From contig CM060337.1 in the NCBI GenBank assembly GCA_030674155.1, forward strand, positions 45,068,347 through 45,132,346: DNA of 64,000 nt, read 5' to 3'. Under the pieces are notes generated by a model, which worked only from the letters and a program-made list of their open reading frames with translations, did not search any database and was not told the origin of the DNA. Every line of letters starts with the position of its first letter. Within the stretch, counting starts at the first letter, position 1. The position numbers and the translations under genes are program-made. This document shows positions 47,603 to 59,200 of this stretch, one piece after another. Source of the DNA: Stramonita haemastoma. Lineage: Eukaryota; Mollusca; Gastropoda; Neogastropoda; Muricidae.

Positions 47603-47669
<67 letters not shown>
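47602..47669. repeat. TG microsatellite
   Basis: Pure TG array in the presumed intron of the hAT-like pseudogene. Confidence 0.96.
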
Positions 47670-47672
<3 letters not shown>

Positions 47673-48942
47673 ATTCATAGCTTTAGAATTTTATTATGAA
47701 AAATTAAAAGCAGTACTTTACCAAAATTCATCGACTTTAAATTTAAGAAGTCAAGTCTACCACCACTCTCCACCCCACTACTAACACAAAGAATCCAGTG
47801 TTTGCCATAGTCACTACCATCTACTATCCATTATCAAAAATTTAAAGAAGAAAAAAAATACCTACCTGTAGCTGATTTAGAGCAAACAGGTACAGAAAGC
47901 AGGTCAGAGTTAAGGGTGCTATTCGACAAATTGTTTAGACAGTCATCATCATCTTACTTTCATCCATGGAAATAGTTAATACTGAATGGTCAACCTCCAT
48001 TCTCTTAATCAGACTATCTTGCTGCTTCTTGGCAAGTTTCTTGACAATGCAGGTGGACTTGCTTCTGCCGCACTGAAATCCTTTAGAAATTTTGCTGTCA
48101 GTAAATATGTCCTTCACTGCCTTGTAAACATGTCACTGATGTCATTGGATGGTTTAATTTTACCAACATTCTAAACATTGTTGCTTCTGCCCCAGTGGTT
48201 TGTAGTTCATCGGTGGATTTGTCCACAGAAGGTTTCAATGCAGTAATAATGCTGGGGTATTGTCTGCACATTTTATGTTGGCCTTGTGTTTCAAGGTTTC
48301 GGCATGTTTCCGTAAATCATTCCTTCCACCATGAGAGATGTTCACTTTCACCGAGCACACTTTGCAAAACCCATAATCAGGCAACTCCCTAGACCATGGA
48401 AAATCTCTCTTGTAATCTTTCAGGTAGCACCGCTTTTTTTCCTGTCCCTGCCTAGGGCTTCTGGCATCCCTTTGCTTCATCGCTGCTTCATCGTAATTAG
48501 CACTGTTGTCCAAAGATTCAAGATGGCGATATGGTCAGTCACAACAGTGTCAAGAGTTACTTCCCTTGATACTTCAAATCACAGACCAGGCGAGCATAGG
48601 CGCTTGCCGTTGTTTTTTGTTTTTTTCCTTCTTTTTTTTTGATAGTTGTCAAAATCAGCAAGAAAAATCATATTTTCGAATATGGAGTAATATTTTTTAT
48701 ATTTCGAGTCAAAAATTGTAAAAATACAACAGGTAGGCAGGTCTGACTGTTTCACAATGTGTTACAGTTGTATCCAAACCCCAAATTTCTGCACCATATA
48801 ACACAATAGGTTGTATTTAGGGAGAGAGAGGAGAGGAAGAGAGAGAGACAGACAGAGAGAGAACAGAGAGAGAGAGCAGAGGAAAGAGAGAGGGCAGAGA
48901 GAAGAGGAGAAGAAGAGAGAGAGAGAGTATCTTTCAATTTGT

Positions 48943-49259
<317 letters not shown>

Positions 49260-49601
49260 ATGGTAACAATAATAATAATGAAAATTTTTATTGCTTTAAG
49301 CTGATAGGCTCATATGGCAACCCAAGTTGCAGGCAATGCCATTCCATGACATGGAAACCACAACATTGATCTTTGTAATGTAAGTCAAACATGAAACTCT
49401 TTACTGTCCAAATATGTCACAGCATCCTGGGCCTTTATTGCCTCTAAGTCTTTGTCACACACTGTTAGCCTAGATAGAACTGGAGGAGGTCTTGAAAGGT
49501 TGTTAAATCTCTTGAAGCAGTGATATGGTTTCTGTGTGTAGTATGTCCTGGATTGGCTTTGCATTCCACAAACTGAGAGGAGAGAGAGAGGAGAGAGAGA
49601 G

Positions 49602-49633
<32 letters not shown>

Positions 49634-50156
49634 AGAGAGGATTATTGTTTGGGATTGCCTACATGATTGTGTGCATTGGTTGTGTATATTTACTACTTTT
49701 TGCCTTTGGGTAGACTAGCCAGTGTAATGAAATATAAATATGCTTTTAAAAAAATACTTGAGAGGTAACAAAATAAATCACATGTGTAGCTTCTCATTCT
49801 TAGAAGTGATTTAGGTCCCTTATTTTGAAAATGTCACTTCCCTACTTATTATGAATCTCTTAAGTCAAAGACATAAAAAGTTGTATGACTTTCCATGTGT
49901 TTTCAGGACTTAAACAAAAACAGTAGTCTTTTGTAGCATTCTTACACATGCTTTCACAGGTACACATAGGCGTAGGCATTGACTCTCTCAAAGTCACTCA
50001 TACCATACTTGACTTGACTTGACATTGTCAATGGTTGAGGCCTGTTAAGGCCTGTTCATTGTTCTTCACATGTATCCACTTTCTCTTGTGTGCATGGCTA
50101 GTGCAGAAAGTGGCCTAGATGTAATTTTAATGAGAATTTTATCTTAGTATTCTATC

Positions 50157-50850
50157 TTATCTTGTGACGAGTTGTTTGTCTAGGGGTTCATGCTCAAAGG
50201 TGAAATGTACAATAATGGTATGGTGGTGGCTTTTCCCAAGCCCTGCCCTAGTTGTGATTTCATTGATCATGTCGTTCCTGTTTGTGAATAGAAGATCGAC
50301 TGTGTTGGTTTTCTCTCCCTCTCTGTAACAAGTAGGTTCCGTTCGGTGTTGGATCAAATAGGCATCTTGGGTTGCTTTGAAGAAAGAAGTTGCAGGATGG
50401 GTAGGTCCACAGGTGCACATTTCTTGACTCCAGTTAATCTGTGGATAGTTAAAATCACCCAGTAGTAGTAGATGTGAGTATGTCATGTCTACTACTTTCA
50501 TGATCTGCTTGTTCAGTCTTTCATTATTCTCATAGGTTGAGCTGGGGCTCCTGTATACCAGTCCAATTGTGAGTATCTCCTTCTCATTTTGTTTACATTC
50601 CACAAAGACATGCTGTCTAAACTCACTCACCATGTGAATAGGGGATGGTTTCAAGTCTTGTCTGATGTACAGAGCCACACCTCTTCCCTCCTTTGATAGG
50701 TTTTCAAACAGTTCATATCCTTCAAATTCAATTTTACATTTAGCAACCTTGAACCTGAGTTTTTCGGCTTCGGTGATACCTATAATGTCCGGCTTGTTGA
50801 TGTCAACTATCCCTTAAGTTCAGCTCTCTTGTTCATAAGTTGATCGGCAT
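50157..50850 (-). pseudogene. non-LTR retrotransposon EEP endonuclease domain, fragment
   Basis: Minus-strand frame of about 220 residues: DIIGITEAEK, GVALYIRQDL, GLVYRSPSS, LLLLGDFNYPQINW and NTVDLLFTN, in the order of retrotransposon endonucleases. The usual C-terminal SDH is SHH here, and the frame is broken by one base near 50815 (ELKG to IVDINKPD). No reverse transcriptase follows. Confidence 0.88.
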
Positions 50851-50924
50851 TTTTGTTTGTTTTCTGTTTTGTTTTGTTTAATGTCCTTCACTACTTTGTG
50901 ATATAGACACACCTGCATTCAAAC

Positions 50925-50930
<6 letters not shown>

Positions 50931-51010
<80 letters not shown>

Positions 51011-51014
51011 ATAT

Positions 51015-51057
<43 letters not shown>
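50931..51057. repeat. CT then AT microsatellite
   Basis: CT array to 51006, then AT array. Confidence 0.96.
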
Positions 51058-51060
<3 letters not shown>

Positions 51061-51094
51061 CACCAAAGGTTTTGCTTTCTTTTTTTTCTTTTTT

Positions 51095-51205
51095 TCTTTT
51101 ACATACAGTCCTCATGTGTATGCAGTCTTGTAGATGTTGTCATTTATTTCTATTGGCACTCAATGGCCTACTTTTCTGAAAAGTGGAGCATGTTTTAACA
51201 TTGAG
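51095..51205 (-). mobile_element. SINE family A, internal fragment
   Basis: catacagtcctcatgtgtat and caatggcctacttttctgaa. Confidence 0.7.
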
Positions 51206-51407
51206 TACTTTAATTGAGTTAATGGGATAGGAATGAGGGACTGTACATTTCTGTATGTTTTCAATCTGTTCTACTTCTTATTTATTACACTCACTTTCAT
51301 ACTCATAGTTACACTGTGGTACATTCAAATCAAATCAAATTCTTTTATTTTGAGGTTATTAAATAGGCACTGTCAGCCTTATCAGGTATTGTGATCATAA
51401 GAAAACA

Positions 51408-51610
51408 CCTTCATCTTCACCTGTCCCATAGTCCCATGGGGGCACCACTGAAGATTTTACAACCAGCTTCCTCCACTCTTCACAGTCCTTTGCATAGCTC
51501 AACTGGGGGCCAGTTCACTCTTTGATGTTGTCTTTCCATCATTTCCTCTATCTGATCTTCCTCCTCTTACTGTTCCCTGTAAGACAGTTTGGCCAGTCCA
51601 GATGTTCATG
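51408..51610 (-). pseudogene. non-LTR retrotransposon 3' fragment
   Basis: Minus-strand peptide LDWPNCLTGNSKR / TVLQGTVRGGR and the gggggcaccactgaagattt terminus place it in the same family as 44434-44985. Confidence 0.72.
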
Positions 51611-52139
51611 TGATGAGCTGTAGGGTACCACTTTAGCTTGCAATTTGTCCCTGAAGTCAGGACCCCCCCCCCAAAAAAAAAAAAAAAAAAAAGATGCCCC
51701 ATCCCCCACCTCAAGGCACACACACTTAATAGGCCTTGTTTGTGTTTCCCTCTTATCTCTTGCTCCTTGATGTATTTCTGCCTCCCTACCAATGCCCATC
51801 TGTTGTGTGTGTGTACCAGAGGCCAGTGGGTAGGTTTGTGGGTGGAGCTGAACATTTGAACTGTGTTTCTGATCTGTTCCTCCTCTGAATTATTACATGT
51901 ATGCTGCAGATTTGGAATGTGTCCTTTACACAGAAGTACTTTTGTATGAAAAGCACTGTCCCTCCTAACAAACCTTGAAAGGCAGCCTCCTCTGTAGGCA
52001 GCATAGGTTACTCAACATCTGCAATGTTCAGTAGTGAGTTTTTTTTTAATGTTATGGTTTCTCTGCAACCACATCATCTAGAAGAACTTAGTGTTTCACT
52101 TAACTGTGGATGACTGTACCCCAGTAACATAAGGTGAGA

Positions 52140-52352
52140 GGTTTGGTTCCTTTATGGACGTCATGGGTGGCTGTACACCCATGACATATGGGTGCTTGTT
52201 GTGCCTTCCCTAAAACCATTTGTGGATGTACACCCATGACATATGGATGCTTGTTGTGCCTTCCCTAAAACCATGGGTGGATGTACACCCATGACATATG
52301 GGTGCTTGTTGTGCCTTCCCTAAAACCATTGTTGGATGTACACCCACAACTA
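52140..52352. repeat. about 60-bp tandem repeat, 3.3 copies
   Basis: Unit includes ggatgtacacccatgacata and tgcttgttgtgccttcccta. Confidence 0.9.
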
Positions 52353-52931
52353 TGAAGACAAATTTTATACAACATAATTATAGGAAAGTTCAATGGCCAT
52401 ACTCACTCAGTTTCCCCTGAAACCAGCATTACACCCCCCCCCCCCTCCCCTCACCACTTACCCCAGGTCAGTTCATGCCTTACTGCCTAGCCAGTCACAA
52501 CAGAGGAGTGCCTTCTCCTTTCCTGTCTGTGCTTTACTTTAGATTTGTGTGTGCACAACAATTTCTCCTTGTTATTGTTGGGCGAGTATGTGTGCAGAAT
52601 GATGTGTGCACCTACCATATACTGGTATCTGAGGTGCACACTGTCTCAGTTCCATTGAGAGAAGCTCTCAGATTTCTCAGTAAGATTCTACTTATGAGGT
52701 AAATATCGCCTGTTTTATATAATCATAATTCTGTAATGGAATTTATCACTGTTTACATTGTTCAGCATGGTGATGCTTTCATGGTTCAGTGGATCACTAA
52801 CCTTATAGAATAAGAAAACAGAAAAAAATTGAACCTAATTTTGGTTTCTGAAAAAAAAGAAAACTGAAATCGCTTTCCAAGACCTAAATTTCATGCCCTA
52901 ATAGTCAGAGGTTTTTATTTTTTTGTTTTTG

Positions 52932-53008
52932 TTCCTCAGCTAAAGCTCTGCAGTTAACAAATAGTGACATGTTTGTGCATGCGACCATTCTCCCCCCACG
53001 GAAGCCGC
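52932..53008 (+). repeat. interspersed repeat family M
   Basis: Core cctcagctaaagctctgcag and taacaaatagtgacatgttt. It opens the second M-A-N series. Confidence 0.7.
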
Positions 53009-53024
53009 TGTCCAACATTGGGGA

Positions 53025-53398
53025 TATTTCAATTTTATTCTTTTATATTGAGGATAATGGAATAAGCTCTCTGGTTTTTTAATCCAGTACCCGTGTGCAT
53101 GCAGTTTTGTAAACTTTGTCATCTGTTCCAATTGCGACATAATGGCCTTCTCTTATTTATGAAAAACTGAACAGGATTTAACGTGTGCACAAGAGAACAG
53201 GATTTAATATGTGCACAAGATATTCTGCATAGGTTGGCACACTGGGCCTCGGTTTATAGTCTCATCTGAAGGACTTTAGGGGAGAGTGGAGTCAGCACTG
53301 ATGTTAACTCCATGAGAAAAATCCCCTTGAACAGGAACTGAACCCTAGTCGTCAAATCGCGAGCGTTATGTTCTGACCACTAGGCTGTCCCATCCCCT
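53025..53398 (-). mobile_element. SINE family A, full copy
   Basis: From attcttttatattgaggata to the head ctaggctgtcccatcccctt. It has an internal 30-bp duplication of gaacaggatttaacgtgtgc. It is flanked by M (52932-53005) and N (53405-53670) segments. Confidence 0.87.
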
Positions 53399-53404
53399 TT
53401 ACAG

Positions 53405-53672
53405 TTGGGAAGTGAACGTTCTGATTTTGCCAAAACAGTCGGGAAGTACCTCCTTGCTCTTTTTGATCTTCAATTGTTTTGTTTTTTATCGTACACTAGT
53501 CCATGACCACTCAAGTCCAACTGGTTTAGAGTCTCCTTCAAAAGACTTGACATTCAGATCAATTTTCTTGTCAAGCTGGGAAGAAAGGGTAAGGCTGGGA
53601 ATCAAACCCAGAACCTCATGGTTTGCTTGTTAGGTAGGTGAACACCTTAACGGTCCTGCCACCCTCCTCGTT
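53405..53672 (-). repeat. interspersed tRNA-like repeat family N, longest copy
   Basis: Contains ttgccaaaacagtcgggaag, ggctgggaatcaaacccaga (B-box complement) and ggtcctgccaccctcct. Confidence 0.74.
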
Positions 53673-53989
53673 GTTTTCAGTTTAAGTCTAAAATTCCATC
53701 AACTTGATAGGGAAGTGTAGCAAGGGGATGAACTTGTAGTTTTTAGTTTTAATCTAAAATTCCATCAATATCATATTGATAAGGAACTGGAGCAAGGGGA
53801 TGAGAACAGATCCATACTTATTTGGCCCAGACCAAAACTTTTCACAGTTATAGGTGTAAATAAAGTGCAATGGCCTACATTAATTAAAGCATTATTATGC
53901 TTTTAAAATATTATGTCGAGATCGTCTTCATCCATGACAAGCTCTTAGAATAACAAGTACTTACCATTACATGTACTCTCCAATGAGGA

Positions 53990-54170
53990 GAAAAATCCTC
54001 TGAAGTTTGAGTATGGCTGCCTATAATGGCCAGGTACTTAAAAGCAGCAACACATGCAAAGTCCCATCTCTATTCCAGTGTGTAGGTGATGGTTTCACAG
54101 TGATTTCCTGGAGTGATGAGCACAACAGTGCATGTTCTGGGTGATCCCTGTGGTGATACCAAGGGAGCAC
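53990..54170 (+). repeat. interspersed repeat family L
   Basis: cctctgaagtttgagtatgg through gtgatccctgtggtgatacc; diverged at its 3' end. Confidence 0.8.
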
Positions 54171-54356
54171 AGAGCCCTACAAGCTGACACTAGAGTGTAT
54201 TGCTGTGTTTACTGTTGGAATGTGATAGGGCAGAAGAGGTGGTCACATTGTTGGTGCTACTAGGCATCACCATTTTGCAACAATAACTATGATACGTCAT
54301 CATGGTGGGTAGTGAAATTACACTCATAGTCATGCCATTTCTGCCCTTTAACTCAC

Positions 54357-54548
54357 TTTGAATGCTTCCTCTGAAATCGGTGTATGGCTGCCTATGTGGT
54401 GAGGTACTTGAAAACAGTCATACACGCAAACTTCTCATTCAGTGTGCAATTTTAATCTCACAGTGATTCCCAGGTGGGATGAGTGAGCCAGAGTGCACGT
54501 TCTGGGTGACCCCAGGAGTGTTAAGCTGGGGAACGCAGAACAACTACT
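54357..54548 (+). repeat. interspersed repeat family L, full copy
   Basis: cctctgaaatcggtgtatgg through ttaagctggggaacgcagaa. Confidence 0.84.
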
Positions 54549-54893
54549 TTAATACTAATTCTTTAAAAAAAAATTTACTTTGCTTTTTTGTTTTGGGTTA
54601 AAATTTTTTTAATGCTAATTCACACAAGCTCAAGGTCAGTAGAGCCCCAGGGAAAACTGGGGGAACTGTCAGGTCACTGTGACTGACTGCAGCCTTTGGC
54701 GTTCAGACCCAACTGAAAATTTAGCATGGCCAGGAAGTGCAGAAGGAGATTCTTTTTTTATGTCCCAGAGAGGCCGGGATTTAACTTTCTTTGGAGTGAG
54801 CCAGTTTTCCAATTTTGGGGGCATTGTTATGCCTTGGGTTTGTGCATGCCCATACCGCTAAAAAAAAGAAAGAAAAAAAAGAGCAACCACTGC

Positions 54894-54933
<40 letters not shown>

Positions 54934-55704
54934 CGCGTGTGTGTGCGTAGTGTGTGCGTGTGCCTGCATTTGTGGTGTCTGTCATGCTGACCTGAAAGAT
55001 ACAACTTTCAAAACAAACGTACAGCTCAACAGCAGAATCAACTGGGGCAGGTGACAAGTCTGGCCTCCAGATGAACCACTTCCATCACAAATGTGGTGGG
55101 CTTCCCAGGTAGGAAAAGAAATGTTCTGTTAGATATAGAGAATACTATAAATTGACTCAAATGCATGCGTAACATCTTGTGCATGATGAAAATCTATTCC
55201 TTCTTGATCCTACATGAAGGGCAGTTATGAACCGTTGTAGGACATAGCCTGCAAACTGAGACCAGGGGAGGGATGAACAGGTTCATCTTGCTCAAGACGC
55301 ATTGTATGAAAGCTTTTATGTCAGCTCCCAGTGGTTCTTCATGAATTCAAGGCAAGACGAGAGAGAGGATATGTGTACACAAAAAAAAATCGTCTGACTC
55401 GCGCAAACAAAACTTGCTCTCTCAAGACACTTCTTCACAGACCTCAACTCAAGCATAAAGAAACAAGTTTTGACTGACTCCATGATTATTTCAGAAATAA
55501 GAAATACCACAAACAGGACAATTCCATCAGACTCCTAGCAGTAGCAGTAAGCTCATAGCAGCAACAATCTATAAAATGCTATGAGGGCACCCACTGTGGT
55601 CATTTCCAGACAATTTACACACAGAAAATGGAATTTGAAAAAGGTATTAACATTGGATCTTTCCACAGTCTTGTCTGCAGAAAATACATAAAACATTCTG
55701 CAGT
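54549..55704. other. intergenic interval with one microsatellite, no gene seen
   Basis: Apart from the GT array at 54898 no recognised element. The short frames lack motifs. Confidence 0.4.
54898..54965. repeat. GT/GC microsatellite
   Basis: GT array with GTGCGC variants. Confidence 0.93.
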
Positions 55705-56241
55705 TTTATTATATTTTCATTTTTACTGGACACTTCAGTTCAAAATGTAATGTGTATATACCTTAAATATAAGCATGTGAAATAAAGCTTGGAACATGAA
55801 TGCCTTCTTAATCATTCTGTGAGCCTTGCTGAACACATAACTTATCTTTCCTGAGATTTTAGTTTTGATAATAAACTCAGAAAGCAGCTAGCATTTTGTG
55901 AATCCCACACCACACAGCAGTACTGTTTATGAAATCTAACCAAAGGTAAGTACTCCACCCCAAAAAAAACAATCAAACCCCCCCCCCCCCCCCAAAAAAA
56001 AAATGTTTTCAGAAAATTTACCTAAAAATCAACAAAAGAAAATAAGACAAAATTTGTCTACTTTCCACTGATGAAAATGTGTGAACACCAATGAAAGATG
56101 GCTGCCAGGGTGAAAGACACACACAGGCAACAGAAAACAAACACCTTGATGATTCTGGTCAGGTTTAATGTTCAGTCATAAAATGATGTAAAACTAATGG
56201 GGATGAGTTCTTTGACATGTTTGGACCTTGACCTCTGGCCT
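55705..56241 (-). other. probable 3' UTR of the upstream SR gene
   Basis: Minus-strand AATAAA at 55710-55705 is the nearest signal below the stop. No other feature is seen in this A+T-rich stretch except a C-run near 55980. Confidence 0.4.
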
Positions 56242-56248
56242 CTAGCTC
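56242..56248 (-). CDS. SRSF3: SR gene (upstream copy) terminal coding exon: one Ser codon and stop
   Basis: Acceptor gtttgcag, then G, AGC, TAG. The architecture is the same as at 29071-29065, which supports both calls. Confidence 0.78.
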
Positions 56249-59200
56249 CTGCAAACAAACAAACAAACAAAGGATCAGGTCAAGAATTAAAGCCATGCAT
56301 ACCTCCAATGTAAGGAGGATGTATTACTTCACTGGTAATTAAAAAAAGAAAAAACAAACAAACAAAAAAAAACCGGATGGTCGGTCATAACTTTATTTTC
56401 TCTCAGAGCAAACCAAAGTTAGCTGCCCCAATCACAGATTAAAAAAAAAAAAAATCACGTAAACAAGTCAATTCTATTTCATAAAACCCCCAAAATGACA
56501 CACAACATTAATCTCTCCTCACCCCTTCTTTTTAAACACAAAGCAGCACCCTTCTAACATAACAAATCGTATACAAAAACTAAACAAATAGAAGAAAAAA
56601 AGCCCAAAATAACCAATACTTAGCCCCCCACCCCCACCCCAAACAGTAGGGCAACATCTTTTATTTACGTTCCTATACTTGTTTTGTGCGATAGAAAGTT
56701 AATGCTGCATTCATCAACACAGGTGTGATCTTGGCAGCCACAGAAACACAGCTGTACAGAATATCTGCGATTAGTCCAGGAATCTCCAGAGTTTCACACA
56801 GCTCAGGCTAAGCTGTTATAAACAATCATCCTTAGGAAAACTCTTTCAAAAAAAAAAGTAGCTAAATCTCTGTATGCATGATCAACTATTCCCTTTATCA
56901 AGAACAAAGAACAGATACACAGTAGATCAAAGTTTTGTTGTTGTTTTTTTTGTTTTTTTAAAATGCTCTCCCACATTGGGGTGCCAGAAGTTGTCCATGC
57001 GTTCAGTCCATTCAACACAACCAAAATTCAATCCCCCTGCGAGTCCAGTTTATTTGTTGGTTGTTTTTTTGTGTTAATTATAATTTTATTCTTTTATTTT
57101 GAGGACAATGGAATAAGCCCTCATGTGCTTTTCACATCCAGTCCCTGTGAGTATGCAGTTTTGTAAACTTTGTCATCCATTCCCACTGGCAAATAATGGC
57201 CTACTCTTCCAAAAAGCGGAACAGGTTTTAACATTTGTGCAAGTCTGGGAGTATGTCTACTCTTCCATACATTGCTGAGTTACAGATATCTACACACATG
57301 GGGTTAGGTCCAGCTGTATGAAATGGTGTGATGGCAAACCTACTGAACTATCTGTGTGTCAAAAGCCAAGTAATGTACAAAAAGTTTTGAATACTTGGCT
57401 TTTTTTTTTTTTTAACGTACCACGTACATGAAAGAGGGTCACCCCTTTAAATGTGCTAACCAGAAGAAAACAAAAAGCATCCTTTTCTCTTCTTCCACTT
57501 ACCTGCTTCGACTGCGGCGTCTGCGCATCGGGGACTCGGAATCACTTCGCCTTCGCTGGCGGCGTGGAGAGAAAGACCTGGGGAAAATTACCTCCATTAG
57601 TAAAAATTATATCCTACAGTCAGAACACTGAAACAAAGTCATTCAGACTGCTCATGCTTTCAACCACCAGCTCATCTGCAAGTAAAAAATTCATATTAAT
57701 TCATCAAGAGAAAAAGAAAGAAACTACTATGTACTGTTTTTACTTTACTGCAAAAGCAATATAACCTATACTCATCTCAATGCAAGTGGTAGCAATGGAT
57801 CACAGGTTTTTAAATTAAACAACAATGTGGAGAGCAATCTCACCTTGAATTTGAATACTTATCATGATTGTATGCCAAAATTTCAAGTGATAATCTGGGA
57901 CTGTGAGATTGTAGTTTTCTACAGATTTAGTTAAAAGTAACACCCGGTTTGCTGAAAGAAATTACCTGAATGTTCAGTTCTTTGGTCATTTTGATATCTA
58001 CACAACTGTTTGCTTGCCATATCTAAACCCCAACAGTTTTTTCTGGCAAAGGATGTACTTTCACAATTTATCTTTTAAAAGTAGCACTATCATATCACTG
58101 CAAGTGTCAATAATTACTCTAGTTTATGGATTCTATGACAAAAAATGTTCTTGAAATTGGCGCTTGCAGTTAACTGATTATTTCAATACCACAGCAAAAT
58201 GCCAGAATACTGAGGAAGCAGAAGATCTGGACAACTGATATTCATAAATAGTGGCCAAAGATAAGCAATGGTGACCAACTTCTTTCTGTTCTTCTAGTGC
58301 GAATTATTCAGTGATGAAGCATATAAATTGTTTTTAAAACAAAACACCAAACAAACCATCCCCCACAAAAAGTCACCCCATACCAAGTTCCACATGTAGC
58401 TTACAAAATGAAGCAGCTTGATATCCAGTTTTGGTAGGTTTAAGATTTAAGATAACCACTGATGCTATCAGCTGCATTACTTGTTGTCCCTTTACAACCA
58501 AGAAGAGAGCTCCTCCAGGTGAGCAATCTTGGCAACAACAACATCAAAACCCAACCCAACAAAAAGGCAATGTTTCTAAAGCCCATGTCAGCATACTATC
58601 AACTGTCTGTCTTGTCCTCCACTGCCAAACAAAGCAGGCTAGCAACATGGGTTTGCAGTGACTGTTCTGGGGAGATTTACACTATTAGCCAGCCGATACT
58701 TGACCTGAAAACAGAACACCTTCATAACATAACATGCTGGGGTTAAGTTATGACAACTTGACTTGAAAACACATCTTCATAACACACTGATGTTATGATG
58801 TGACAAAAACGTATCAACAAGCTTGACAAGAATGTAATAGCTATGTACACAAACAGAACCAACAACCAAACGTACATTAAATTCTGCAATGCAAGGCACA
58901 AATTAAAATCAGCCCTTCCCTTCCCTTTCACACACATACAATAATTTTTTTTTAAAAAATCCTATCAACGCAATAGTGCGTAAAACAGACACCACCACCA
59001 CCACCACAAGTACATGTATAGCCCTAATCTGAGATTTAAGCTCAAAACAAGAAAGGAAAGGAAATCATAAGAGAGAGAAGATCGTAACAGACGAGCATTC
59101 AATCAATCAATTATCAACCTCGTGTAATTTGCTGCGAAGATGATGCGCAGTGTGGTGGTGGCTAAGGGGTGGTGGAGAGTTGATTCCCGCGCTGATGAAG

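Larger units (their letters stand above)
46925..48545 (-). pseudogene. hAT-like transposase with BED finger, frameshifted, with an apparent intron
   Basis: In minus-strand order: a BED-type finger with YGFCKVCSVKVNISHGGRND and LRKHAETLKHKAN (48.25-48.5 kb), KSTDELQTTGAEA (48.2 kb), DIFTDSKISKGFQCGRSKST (48.1 kb), LLSVPVCSKSATG (47.9 kb), and WSNCISFGCDNAHVMVGQKK (47.0 kb). This order is known from hAT-related DUF4371/ZMYM-type proteins. Frameshifts occur near 48235 and 48150. A plausible intron (donor CTACAG|gtaggt at about 47869, acceptor tttaacag at about 47090) contains two TG arrays. An AT array truncates the 3' side. Confidence 0.8.

Noticed and set aside
54679..55057. Overlapping frames around a GT array at 54.9 kb
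   Set aside because: Short, repeat-driven and without splice sites or motifs.
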